From NCBI GenBank assembly GCA_018400215.1, contig JAGYNF010000053.1, forward strand, positions 1 through 9,217: a DNA stretch of 9,217 bases. The letters run 5' to 3'. The stretch is from Cyanobium sp. M55B138. Its GTDB lineage: Bacteria; Cyanobacteriota; Cyanobacteriia; PCC-6307; Cyanobiaceae. This document shows, one piece after another, positions 1 through 6,518 of this stretch (positions are counted from its first letter, which is position 1; each line of letters begins with the position of its first letter). The notes under the pieces were generated by a model. That model did no database searches. It had not been told where the DNA came from and saw only the letters and a program-made list of their open reading frames with translations. The position numbers and the translations under genes are program-made.

Positions 1-196
1 GCACCGCCAGCAGCGCGGCGAAGTCCGCACCCAGCGAAGGGGCCGTGGTGAAGTCGCCGTGGGGGCCGATCTGCAGCCGGCCGCTGCCATAGGCCCCGTG
101 CTGCGGGTCGTGCAGGGCCCAGTCCATGTAGGTGCGAAAGGGCACGGCACCACCATGGGCCTCCAGTCTTTGCAGCAACCAGTCGGGAACGCCCAC
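1..196 (-). CDS. MidA/NDUFAF7-type SAM-dependent methyltransferase, N-terminal part
   Basis: This is the first 65 codons of a gene that runs off the left edge. The minus-strand reading gives WLLQRLEAHGG, then PFRTYMDWALHDPQHGAYG, then the hallmark GPHGDFTTAPSLG. This N-terminal pattern (F..YMD.AL..P..GYY/AYG, then GDF.TAPE/S) is that of the DUF185/MidA family, class I SAM-dependent methyltransferases. Mitochondrial NDUFAF7 methylates an arginine of a complex I subunit. In cyanobacteria a role towards the NDH-1 complex is only an inference. The SAM-binding core would lie beyond the window. The start is uncertain: the GTG at 194-196 fits the usual family N-terminus, but no clear ribosome site precedes it, and the frame stays open upstream without a better start. 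The gene diverges from psb32 across about 47 bases. Confidence 0.8.
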   Translation of the reverse strand, partial: MGVPDWLLQRLEAHGGAVPFRTYMDWALHDPQHGAYGSGRLQIGPHGDFTTAPSLGADFAALLAV

Positions 197-243
197 GCCA
201 GACCCACAGCCCAGGGAGAATGCATTGTCACTGGAGCAGCTGG

Positions 244-1071
244 ATGGATTGGGGTCTGAGGGGGGGGCAGTCGGGCGGCAGGCTGGTGCTGCAGGTCCTG
301 GCGGCCATGCTCTGCCTGCTGGTGTGGGTGGCCCCCGCGACGGCCGCCGACAACCCCGAGCTGCTGCCCGACCACCCCACGCCGGTGATCGACCTGGCCC
401 GCTCCTTCACCGATGAGCAGCGCGCCAGCCTGGAGGGGCGCCTCAGCCAGGTGGAGACCGACACCGGCTGGAAACTGCGGGTGCTCACCCAGTACGAGCG
501 CACGCCGGGCCTGGCGGTGCGCGACTTCTGGAACCTGGATGAGCGCAGCTTGCTGCTGGTGGCCGACCCCCGCGGCGGCAACCTGCTCAACTTCAACGTG
601 GGCGATGCCCTGTTCGCGCTGATGCCGCGCACCTACTGGGTGGAGCTGCAGACCCGCTTCGGCAACCAGTACTACGTGCGTGACCACGGCGAGGACGGCG
701 CCATCGTCGACGCCCTGGCGGCGGTGGAACTCTGCCTGGAGCGCGGCGGCTGCCAGGTGGTGCCGGGCCTGCCCACCGAGCAGTGGGTGCTCACCCTGGT
801 GACCTCAATTCTGGGGGGCCTGATCGTGGGCTTCGCCGCCTATCCGCGCCAGCCGGGGCGCACGGTGGAGTGGGGCTGGGTGCTGCTGCTCTCACCCCTG
901 TGGATCATCCTGTTTGGCGTGTTCGGCGTGGCGCCGATCGTGACGCGCACCAGTGATCTGCTGCCGCTGATCCGCAATGCGCTGGGCTTCTTTGGCGCGA
1001 TCGGCCTGGGCTACGTGCTGGCCCAGACCGTGCTGGGACGGCACCGTCTCGGCGAAGGCGGCGAGGGCTAA
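244..1071 (+). CDS. psb32: Psb32/TLP18.3-like TPM-domain protein, secreted and membrane-anchored
   Basis: A 275-residue protein with a Sec-type signal (hydrophobic core about residues 14-31, ending APATA, cleavage near residue 34/35). A TPM domain follows at about residues 45-170 (VIDLARSFTDEQRASLEGRL, then TGWKLRVLTQYERTPG, then LLLVADPRGGNLLNFNVG). The C-terminal third is hydrophobic, with about three membrane segments near 181-200, 209-233 and 245-264. The domain order matches cyanobacterial Psb32, related to plant TLP18.3, which protects photosystem II and aids its repair at the thylakoid. I chose the ATG at 244 because GGAG (233-236) sits seven bases before it. The in-frame ATG at 220 has a purine tract only one base away. 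The gene converges on the lytic transglycosylase gene 17 bases downstream. An eight-G run lies just after the start (260-267). Confidence 0.85.
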   Translation: MDWGLRGGQSGGRLVLQVLAAMLCLLVWVAPATAADNPELLPDHPTPVIDLARSFTDEQRASLEGRLSQVETDTGWKLRVLTQYERTPGLAVRDFWNLDERSLLLVADPRGGNLLNFNVGDALFALMPRTYWVELQTRFGNQYYVRDHGEDGAIVDALAAVELCLERGGCQVVPGLPTEQWVLTLVTSILGGLIVGFAAYPRQPGRTVEWGWVLLLSPLWIILFGVFGVAPIVTRTSDLLPLIRNALGFFGAIGLGYVLAQTVLGRHRLGEGGEG

Positions 1072-1089
1072 GCGCCCAGGCTGGGGGCT
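1071..1089. terminator. Possible shared hairpin between convergent genes
   Basis: The sequence AGCGCCC-AGGCT-GGGGGCT can fold into a seven-pair stem with one G-G mismatch and a five-base loop. It fills the gap between the converging stop codons of psb32 (TAA, 1069-1071) and the lytic transglycosylase gene (TGA on the minus strand, 1089-1091). It has no T-tract on either side, so it is a weak candidate for a bidirectional terminator. It may only be a GC-rich coincidence. Confidence 0.3.
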
Positions 1090-1871
1090 CAGCTGCGGCG
1101 GCTGCGGGGCCCCACACCTTCGAGGGCTTCCAATTGGCAGCGCAGGGAGCTGGAGGGGGTGCAGGGGGCCGCTGGCGGCTCGGGTTGCAGGGCGATGGTG
1201 GCATGTGCCTGTTGGGCCCGCAGGCTGGCCAGGTTGTCGTCGTAGAAGCGGCGCAGCTCGGCGTAGCGCTTCACCGGCTGGCCGTAGAAGCTGTGGCCAG
1301 CTCTGGTGGGGAACGACGCCCACTCCGGCGCCAGCCGATGGGCCAGATCGGGGCTGAATTCACCCTGGTCGGCCAGGGGCAGGGCACCGCGGCGCTGCAC
1401 CAGATAGAGGGCAGCCTGGTCCTGCACCTGGGGGCCGAAGGCACCGGGCCCCACCAGCTGAAAGCCGAGGGCCCGGCTCACCATCGACCAGGTGGGTGGC
1501 ATGAACTGGTAAGCGCCGGCTGCGGCACTGGCATAGCGGGCCGTGCGGTTCACCCGGTTGGGGTGGCGATCGAGGGAATCGATCAGGCTGCCGCCGAACA
1601 TGATCCGGTAGCCCACGTCATGGCCGTTGGCCCAGGTGCCCTCGGCGTAGCGGATCGTGTTGAGCAGGGCCCGACGCTCGGGCGTGATCGCATAGATGCG
1701 CGGGGCCGGTGGGGGGAGCGGCACCGAGATGGCCAGGCGGGGGGAGGACTCCGGGGCCGCTAGGGCCGGGACAAAGGACTGAGCCGCCAGCGGAGCCAGC
1801 AGGGCCGCGAGCAGGGCAAAAGACTTGGTTGCTGTTGTTTTGGCGAGCGAGAAATGCAAATCCAAAAACAA
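1089..1871 (-). CDS. Secreted lambda-R-type (GH104) peptidoglycan lytic transglycosylase
   Basis: A protein of about 260 residues. The N-terminus is a signal peptide: basic positions K11 and K16, then a hydrophobic stretch at 18-38 ending in ALAA. After a proline-rich linker (about 40-60) comes a domain matching the bacteriophage lambda endolysin R, a lytic transglycosylase that cleaves the glycan of peptidoglycan to 1,6-anhydro products. Aligned motifs are YAEGTW (75-80, with E77 at the place of lambda's catalytic Glu19), GYRIMFGGSLID (87-98), HP (103-104), SAAAGAYQFMPPTW (115-128), QDQAALYLVQRRGAL (150-164) and EWASFP (183-188). The tail after about 215 is low-complexity. A TGA lies directly before codon 1, and no ATG or GTG exists in the signal region, so translation must use a TTG (1871, 1865 or 1859) with no visible ribosome site. 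The exact start is therefore unsure. No holin or spanin is adjacent, so a host wall-remodelling or domesticated role is inferred. Confidence 0.85.
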   Translation of the reverse strand: MFLDLHFSLAKTTATKSFALLAALLAPLAAQSFVPALAAPESSPRLAISVPLPPPAPRIYAITPERRALLNTIRYAEGTWANGHDVGYRIMFGGSLIDSLDRHPNRVNRTARYASAAAGAYQFMPPTWSMVSRALGFQLVGPGAFGPQVQDQAALYLVQRRGALPLADQGEFSPDLAHRLAPEWASFPTRAGHSFYGQPVKRYAELRRFYDDNLASLRAQQAHATIALQPEPPAAPCTPSSSLRCQLEALEGVGPRSRRS

Positions 1872-1888
1872 TCAGGTCGCGCTGCAAT

Positions 1889-1909
1889 TTGCCTAAGAAC
1901 ACCAGGCAA
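1889..1909 (-). repeat. Short inverted repeat in the transglycosylase leader
   Basis: TTGCCT-N9-AGGCAA is a perfect six-base inverted repeat around a nine-base loop. It lies 18-38 bases before the first possible TTG start of the lytic transglycosylase gene. If transcription starts where the proposed promoter predicts (near 1908), the hairpin would form the 5' end of the mRNA, where such structures can affect stability or initiation. Its function is inference. Confidence 0.4.
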
Positions 1910-1914
1910 CGCGA

Positions 1915-1944
1915 TTGATACAGTGCCAATCGCACAAGTGTCCA
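1915..1944 (-). promoter_or_regulatory. Candidate sigma-70-type promoter of the lytic transglycosylase gene
   Basis: Read on the minus strand, TGGACA (1944-1939, five of six matches to TTGACA) is followed after 18 bases by TATCAA (1920-1915, four of six matches to TATAAT). The predicted start point is near 1908, giving a leader of about 37 bases. The surrounding 150-bp gap is visibly more AT-rich than the coding DNA. The -10 element coincides with one arm of an inverted repeat. Confidence 0.35.
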
Positions 1945-1954
1945 CCTGTATCAA
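1915..1954. repeat. Nine-base inverted repeat framing the promoter (operator candidate)
   Basis: TTGATACAG (1915-1923) and CTGTATCAA (1946-1954) are perfect reverse complements separated by 22 bases. Arm centres are 31 bases apart, close to three helical turns, so both would face the same side of the DNA. One arm covers the proposed -10 box and the other lies just upstream of the -35 box. This layout suits a regulator binding both half-sites. I do not recognise the motif as NtcA (GTA-N8-TAC), Fur or LexA. Confidence 0.45.
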
Positions 1955-2010
1955 GAACGACGCGAGTGAGTTCCATTCACCATGACCACTCGAATTGCGT
2001 GTGATTTGGC

Positions 2011-2047
2011 AACAGAAAAGCCGATCAGGTTCGGGTTGATTGATCGG
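2011..2047 (-). terminator. Rho-independent terminator of the metallophosphoesterase-glycosyltransferase operon
   Basis: On the minus strand, CCGATCA pairs with TGATCGG across a 13-base loop and is followed at once by CTTTTCTGTT. The seven-pair stem and T-rich tail fit an intrinsic terminator. The glycosyltransferase stop codon (2027-2025) is the first three bases of the 3' arm, so termination is tied closely to the end of the coding region. Confidence 0.55.
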
Positions 2048-3110
2048 TACCGCTGATCAGCTCCACCAGGGCCTCGGCCGCCTGCAGGGCGCCGCCCTTG
2101 GGCAGGGGGCCCCGCTGGGGCGCCAGCAGGGGTTGGTCGAGCTGCCAGTCGCCCGCCTCAAACTGGCTGCGGCTGAGCAGGCGATGCCAGCCGTGCTGCT
2201 GCAGATGCTCCTCCAACACGGGGGCCTCCGCAAAGCCATCGCGGTGCACCAGGTGGATGCCCACCCCGTAGGTCATCGCCTCACAGAAACTGCTGTAGCC
2301 CGCCTTGGTGAGCAGGCGGCCGCAGTGCCCCATCAGCTCCAGGGGCCGCAACGCGGCCGGCAGAACGCGGCCATTGGCCGCAGCCGCCAGCTCCGGGCCA
2401 TGGCCCACGAAGACGTGATCGGGCCAGCGGGCCAGCAACTGCGGATCCAGGCGGTAGCCCAGCCCACCGAAACTCACCAGCACGCAGCGGTCGCGCTGGG
2501 GCGGCAGGTCGAACTGGCGGGCCAGGCTGGCGCCATCGCAGCGGGGCTCCCCGGCGGTGAGGCCCACATCCCGGCTGGGGATGCCCCAGTCCATGGGCAG
2601 GGCCAGCGGACAGCGCAGCAGCAGATCCCCGCGCCGATAGAGGGAGAGGCAGTGGGCAGTCCAGGCCGCAAAGGCCGGGCCCAGGGCCCCATAGATCGCC
2701 TCCCAGCCAAAGCTGGCCAGCCACACCAGCGGAGCCTGCAGTTGCTCTGCCAGCAGCGCCGCGGCCGGGGGCACATCCCCCAGCACCAGCACCGGTTCAG
2801 CCTGGCTCCTGAGCCAGAGGAACTCCCGCTCCAACTGGGCCGGCAGGTTGTGCTCCAGCTGCTCCAGGGCCTCCAGGGTGGCCTGCGGATCGGATCCGAG
2901 GGCGTCGGCCTGCAGCACCCCCACATCCCACTGGCAGGGGCGATGCTCCACCGGCACCGGCCCAAAGGCCGTGGCCAGGAACGACGGCGCCAGGCCGGTG
3001 GAGAGCACCAGGCGCCACTGGGGCCGCAGCCGGTGCAGCTGGCAGAGCACGGCGGCGGTGCGGGAGCCATGGCCAAAGCCGTGGCTGCTGATGCAGGCGT
3101 AGATCAGCAC
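2025..3110 (-). CDS. Glycosyltransferase-like protein related to the N-terminal domain of L-arabinokinase
   Basis: A 361-residue protein with a GT-B look. It has an N-terminal HGFGHGSR loop (10-17), QADAL (67-71), DVPPAA (112-117), FGG (214-216), then TKAGYSSFCEAMTYGV (268-283) and RDGFAEAPVLEEHL (290-303). The order and spacing resemble the glycosyltransferase-like N-terminal half of plant L-arabinokinase (HGFGHATR, QADAL, D.VP.A, FGG, GKIGYG..SEAL, RRDYFNEEP). The C-terminal half is also like MurG/GT28 nucleotide-sugar-binding domains. The GHMP kinase half is absent, so this is a stand-alone domain. Donor and acceptor are unknown. The GTG start at 3110 overlaps the end of the metallophosphoesterase gene by seven bases, implying translational coupling. 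The reading frame remains open further upstream, but that part is a shadow of the neighbouring gene. The family call is fairly sure; the activity is not. Confidence 0.75.
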   Translation of the reverse strand: MLIYACISSHGFGHGSRTAAVLCQLHRLRPQWRLVLSTGLAPSFLATAFGPVPVEHRPCQWDVGVLQADALGSDPQATLEALEQLEHNLPAQLEREFLWLRSQAEPVLVLGDVPPAAALLAEQLQAPLVWLASFGWEAIYGALGPAFAAWTAHCLSLYRRGDLLLRCPLALPMDWGIPSRDVGLTAGEPRCDGASLARQFDLPPQRDRCVLVSFGGLGYRLDPQLLARWPDHVFVGHGPELAAAANGRVLPAALRPLELMGHCGRLLTKAGYSSFCEAMTYGVGIHLVHRDGFAEAPVLEEHLQQHGWHRLLSRSQFEAGDWQLDQPLLAPQRGPLPKGGALQAAEALVELISGTDQSTRT

Positions 3111-4015
3111 GGCACCACCGGGTGGGGCGCGGCAACGGGCGCGGCGGAGAGGGAGCGGTCCAGTAGCCGTTCTTCGTAGAGCAGGGCTCCATCCAGGCCA
3201 TACCAGCGATGGCTGACGCTCCGCACCAGCGCCACCCCGGGCTGCTCCGCCGAACAATCCAGTTCCACCCAGCTGAAGTGGCGCAGGTCCCGGCCGGCGG
3301 CGTCGTGTCCATGGCGGGGCACGAAGGCGGCATTGAGATACACGGTGCCCTGGCGGTCCACCACCAGGCTGCGCCGCTCCCCCTGGCCCCGCCTGAGGGC
3401 GTGGTGCATGTGGCCGAAGACCACCAGGGGCACGGGCCGTCGAGCCCGGATCTGGCGTATGGCCAGGGCTAGATCGAGATCCCCCCAGTCGCAAAAGGGT
3501 CGCTTCCAGTCGCAGCCGCAGGGATCCCCCGGATCACTGCCCAGGCCGCTGGGCCCGCAGTGGGCCAGCAACACCAGGGGCAGCGCCGGATCGGCCGCGA
3601 AGGCCGCGGCGGTGATGCGGGCGGCGGAATCCTCCAGGGTGAGGGGGCCGAACACGGCCCGCATCGCCGGCGAGAGAATGAAGCCGCCGCCGGCGGTGCC
3701 GGGGCGGGCCCCCACCACCGCCACACCGGGGGGGCGCAACTCGCGCAGCCCCCAGCCGCAATGCAGCTCCCCCAGCACCTCCATCTGACGGCGCAGGGTC
3801 TGGCCGGTGGGGTCGCGGCCGGTGTCGTGGTTGCCGAGGATGCAGGCCGTCGGCAGGGAGAGGCGCCGCAGCAGCGACGGGATGCGCGGATGGCCATCGC
3901 TCAGGTCGCCCACCAGCAGCAGGGCATCGGGCCGCAGCAGCTTCAGCAGCACCGCATCGCTGTCATCCCAGGCGCCGTGCGGATCTCCCACCACCGCCAG
4001 GCGTTGGATCACCAT
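3104..4015 (-). CDS. Metallophosphoesterase, cyanobacterial/plant type (TIGR04168-like)
   Basis: A 303-residue calcineurin-like phosphoesterase with the full metal-binding set: GDPHG (D11, H13), GD (D37), GNHD (61-64), AHCGP (H152) and GHMHH (201-205, H202 and H204). These motifs bind two metal ions that activate water for phosphoester cleavage. The insert GDPCGCDWKRPFCDWGDLDL (162-181), with its cysteines, resembles a subgroup found in cyanobacteria and plants. I recall this as TIGR04168 but could not check it. The substrate is unknown, and there is no signal peptide. It is the first gene of a two-gene operon with the glycosyltransferase-like gene, so its substrate may be linked to sugar or lipid phosphate chemistry (inference). 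The ATG at 4015 is preceded directly by GAAGGG. AGGAGG also occurs 17 bases upstream, too far for a normal ribosome site. A GTG at 4012 is the only close alternative. Confidence 0.85.
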   Translation of the reverse strand: MVIQRLAVVGDPHGAWDDSDAVLLKLLRPDALLLVGDLSDGHPRIPSLLRRLSLPTACILGNHDTGRDPTGQTLRRQMEVLGELHCGWGLRELRPPGVAVVGARPGTAGGGFILSPAMRAVFGPLTLEDSAARITAAAFAADPALPLVLLAHCGPSGLGSDPGDPCGCDWKRPFCDWGDLDLALAIRQIRARRPVPLVVFGHMHHALRRGQGERRSLVVDRQGTVYLNAAFVPRHGHDAAGRDLRHFSWVELDCSAEQPGVALVRSVSHRWYGLDGALLYEERLLDRSLSAAPVAAPHPVVPC

Positions 4016-4064
4016 CCCTTCGTGCCTAGGCTCCTCCTATCCTGCCCCTTGAGGATCCCGGTTG

Positions 4065-5069
4065 GTGTTTGCCGCCGCCCCCAGAGATGCCAGCCGCCAA
4101 GGCAGCCAGGCCGAAGGTTCGCCGCCAGTGGCCGCTGATCTGCCCCCCGCAGATCTGCCTGCAGCCATCGCCGAGCTGCGCCGCCAGCGCAAGGCGGTGA
4201 TCCTGGCGCACTACTACCAGGACGACGCCATCCAGGACGTGGCCGACTTCATCGGCGACTCCCTGGAGCTGGCCCGCAAGGCCGCCAGCACCGACGCCGA
4301 GGTGATCGTGTTCTGCGGTGTGCACTTCATGGCCGAAACCGCCAAGATCCTCAACCCCGGCAAAACGGTGCTGCTGCCGGATCTGGAAGCCGGCTGCTCC
4401 CTGGCCGATGCCTGCCCGGCCGAGGCGTTTGCCGCCTTCCGCGCCGAGCACCCCGACCACATCGCCGTGAGCTACATCAACTGCTCGGCGGCGGTGAAGG
4501 CAAACAGCGACCTGATCTGCACCAGCAGCAATGCCGTGGATCTGGTGAGGCAGCTGCCGGCTGACCGGCCGATCCTGTTCGGCCCGGACGAAAATCTGGG
4601 CCGCTGGGTGCAGGCCCAGAGCGGCCGGGCGCTCACCCTCTGGCCCGGCAGCTGCCAGGTGCATGTGGCCTTCAGTGAGCAGGCCCTGCTGAAGCTCAAG
4701 CTCGAACACCCCACCGCCGAGGTGCTGGCCCACCCCGAATGTCAGCAGCACCTGCTGGACCTGGCCGATTTCATCGGCTCCACCAGCAAGCTGCTGCACC
4801 GCGCTGAGCTGAGCCCGGCGGACAGCTTCATCGTGCTCACCGAGCCGGGGATCCTGCACCAGATGCGGCTGAAGGTGCCGGACAAGGCGTTTTTTGAGGT
4901 GCCCGGCACCGACGGCTGCAGCTGCAACGCCTGCCCCTACATGCGGCTCAACACTCTGGAGAAGCTGTGGCGGTGCCTGGATCAGATGGCCCCCGAGATC
5001 GTGATGGAGGAGCCGCTGCGGCTGCGGGCCCTGGCGCCGATCGAGAAGATGCTGGCGCTGAGCCGCTGA
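4065..5069 (+). CDS. nadA: Quinolinate synthase A
   Basis: A 334-residue enzyme that condenses iminoaspartate with dihydroxyacetone phosphate to quinolinate in de novo NAD synthesis in the cytosol. It needs a 4Fe-4S cluster. Visible family features are ILAHYYQ (46-52), [11 protein letters not shown] (61-71), [14 protein letters not shown] (85-98), CTSSNAV (152-158), FGPDENLG (172-179), HPEC (223-226) and GST (238-240). By comparison with the Thermotoga enzyme the cluster ligands are C111 (DLEAGC), C197 (PGSCQVH) and C290 (NACPYM). All three are present, so the enzyme should be active. The start is chosen as GTG 4065; TTG 4062 is directly before it and equally served by GAGG (4051-4054). A GTG at 4128 would remove a poorly conserved N-terminal extension. 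The gene diverges from the metallophosphoesterase gene and converges on the aldolase gene with a 13-base gap. Confidence 0.95.
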   Translation: MFAAAPRDASRQGSQAEGSPPVAADLPPADLPAAIAELRRQRKAVILAHYYQDDAIQDVADFIGDSLELARKAASTDAEVIVFCGVHFMAETAKILNPGKTVLLPDLEAGCSLADACPAEAFAAFRAEHPDHIAVSYINCSAAVKANSDLICTSSNAVDLVRQLPADRPILFGPDENLGRWVQAQSGRALTLWPGSCQVHVAFSEQALLKLKLEHPTAEVLAHPECQQHLLDLADFIGSTSKLLHRAELSPADSFIVLTEPGILHQMRLKVPDKAFFEVPGTDGCSCNACPYMRLNTLEKLWRCLDQMAPEIVMEEPLRLRALAPIEKMLALSR

Positions 5070-5082
5070 ATCAGTTGCCCAC

Positions 5083-6171
5083 TCAGTAGCTGTAGTTGGC
5101 CACGAACAGGCTGGTGTCGTCGGAGGGCTCGCTGCCGGGCACGTAGGCGCCCCGGCTGGCGGCGCCGTTGGCCCGGGCCCGGGCCAGCAGGGCCGCCTGG
5201 CCGGCCTGCAGATCGCTGCCACCCCAGTGGCTGAGGCAGGAATGCTGCAGGGCGCGGCCGTAGGAGAAGCCCAGGTGCCAGGGGGCATAGCCCTGGGCGG
5301 CCACCTGGTTGATGGCGTTGAGGCAGAGGCTGGCATCCTCCTCGCTGAGGCCGCCACTCAGAAACAGGATCGCCGGCACCGCCGCCGGCACGGTGCGGCT
5401 GAGGGTGCGTACGGTGAATTCGCCCACCTCAGCGGCGCTCGCCTGCTGGGGGCAGTCGGCCCCAGCGCAGGTCATCGAGGGCTTGAGCAGGCTGCCCTCG
5501 AGAAACACCCCATGCATCGCCAGGGCTTCATAGGTGGTGCGCAGCACCCACTCCTGCACCGAGGCGGTGGTGGTGATGTCGTGGTCGCCATCCATCAGGA
5601 TCTCCGGCTCCACGATCGGCACCAGGCCCTGCTCCTGCACGGTGCGGGCGTAGCGGGCCAGGCCCCAGGCGTTCTCCCGCACCGCCAGCTCCGAGGGAGC
5701 GCCATGGGCGCTGATCTGCAGCACGGCGCGCCACTTGGCGAAGCGCGCGCCGCGGGCGTAATAGCGAGCTGCCCGCTCCGCCAGACCCTTGAGCCCGGTG
5801 CACCAGCTCTCCCCAGCGACACCCCCAGCCAGGGGCTCCACCCCCTGGTCCACCTTGATGCCGGGCACGATGCCCTGCTGCTGGAACAGCTCCACGATCG
5901 TCGGGCCGGGCTGGCCGGAGGCATCCACGCTGGTTTGAAACAGGGTTTCCTCGTAGAGGATCACGCCTGAGATGGACGCGCTCAGCCCCTCGGTGCTGGC
6001 CAGCAGGCTGCGGTAGGCGCGGCGGTGCTCCTCGGTGTTCTCCAGGCCGATGGCATCAAAACGTTTGCCGATGGTGCCGGTGGATTCATCTGCCGCCAGC
6101 AGGCCCGTGCCGGGCGTCGCCAGGGCCGCGGCGGTAGCGGCGAGCTCATCGCGGAAGTCGTTGAGGGCCAT
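5083..6171 (-). CDS. fda: Class I fructose-bisphosphate aldolase
   Basis: A 362-residue Schiff-base (metal-independent) aldolase of the animal/plant type. It interconverts fructose 1,6-bisphosphate with dihydroxyacetone phosphate and glyceraldehyde 3-phosphate in glycolysis and the Calvin cycle. Motifs are LLAADESTGTIGKRF (24-38), KVDQGV (106-111), AKWRAV (145-150), VEPEIL (187-192), GSLLKPSM (226-233) and LSGG (271-274). The Schiff-base lysine is K230, with K106, K146, E188 and E190 matching rabbit K107, K146, E187 and E189. The C-terminus ends in tyrosine, as in active class I enzymes. The ATG at 6171 follows a leader without a Shine-Dalgarno sequence, in which AGGGG and CCCCT can pair. Symbol usage varies; fda is the name I recall for the Synechocystis class I enzyme. 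Confidence 0.95.
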   Translation of the reverse strand: MALNDFRDELAATAAALATPGTGLLAADESTGTIGKRFDAIGLENTEEHRRAYRSLLASTEGLSASISGVILYEETLFQTSVDASGQPGPTIVELFQQQGIVPGIKVDQGVEPLAGGVAGESWCTGLKGLAERAARYYARGARFAKWRAVLQISAHGAPSELAVRENAWGLARYARTVQEQGLVPIVEPEILMDGDHDITTTASVQEWVLRTTYEALAMHGVFLEGSLLKPSMTCAGADCPQQASAAEVGEFTVRTLSRTVPAAVPAILFLSGGLSEEDASLCLNAINQVAAQGYAPWHLGFSYGRALQHSCLSHWGGSDLQAGQAALLARARANGAASRGAYVPGSEPSDDTSLFVANYSY

Positions 6172-6195
6172 GGCGGCAGCCGGAGGGGCATCCCC

Positions 6196-6224
6196 TGGCT
6201 AGTCGAGGCATCGCTGGCCGTCAA
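6196..6224 (-). promoter_or_regulatory. Weak candidate promoter of the aldolase gene
   Basis: On the minus strand TTGACG (6224-6219) is a near-consensus -35 box. After 17 bases comes TAGCCA (6201-6196), a poor -10 box. Transcription would begin about 15-20 bases before the aldolase ATG. The site lies inside the 167-base gap shared with the divergent symporter operon. The match rests mostly on the -35 box. Confidence 0.22.
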
Positions 6225-6338
6225 CGGTGCGACGAATGCGTGATCGACGCGGGTAAGATTCACCGGCTGTTTCTCCTGCATTGTTCTCGCGATTCCGCGT
6301 GATCTGAAATCCAAAGGACCATTGGAGAACGTCAGCCC

Positions 6339-6518
6339 GTGATTTCAAGACATCTGGCCTGGTGGACCGTTCCGTGCGGTTTGATCACGGCGCTGGTGGT
6401 GCATCAACAGGCTGCCAAAGGAATGGCCTTCTTCCTCGGACTGCCGATCTGGGTGATGGTGTTCATCGGCCTGCAGGTGGGACTCACCATGGCTGCCGTA
6501 TGGATCGCACGGTCATGA
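6339..6518 (+). CDS. Small two-helix membrane protein preceding a sodium:solute symporter
   Basis: A 59-residue protein starting with GTG. It begins MISRHLAWWTVPCGLITALV and has two hydrophobic helices: about residues 8-24, then GLPIWVMVFIGLQVGLTMAA within about 34-56. They are joined by a short polar loop (HQQAAKG). GGAG (6324-6327) lies 11 bases upstream. Its TGA overlaps the symporter ATG in an ATGA junction, indicating translational coupling. Small two-helix proteins precede other symporters of this superfamily (YhdT with PanF, DUF485 with ActP, DUF3311 types), so it is probably an accessory or stabilising subunit. I cannot assign it to one of those families; the LPIWV segment is DUF3311-like at best. 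A poor promoter candidate lies upstream (TTGTTC 6281-6286, 18 bases, TGAAAT 6305-6310). Confidence 0.7.
   Translation: MISRHLAWWTVPCGLITALVVHQQAAKGMAFFLGLPIWVMVFIGLQVGLTMAAVWIARS

Noticed and set aside
2040..3179. A 379-codon open frame antisense to the glycosyltransferase-like gene
   Set aside because: Low-complexity Q/G/A/R-rich translation, no recognisable domain, and the opposite strand carries conserved motifs in order.
3111..3494. Upstream extension of the glycosyltransferase-like frame (about 128 extra codons)
   Set aside because: It overlaps the metallophosphoesterase coding region and is proline/glycine-rich shadow sequence. The conserved N-terminus begins at the GTG at 3110.
4026..5357. 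A 443-codon open frame antisense to nadA
   Set aside because: It lies opposite a clear quinolinate synthase with all cluster cysteines. Its translation is rich in A, G, Q, H and R with no family motif. Long antisense frames are expected in DNA with strong third-position GC bias.
5982..6314. A 110-codon frame covering the aldolase 5' end and leader
   Set aside because: It is out of frame with the aldolase and has no family features. The part upstream of the aldolase ATG is short and unconvincing as a leader peptide.
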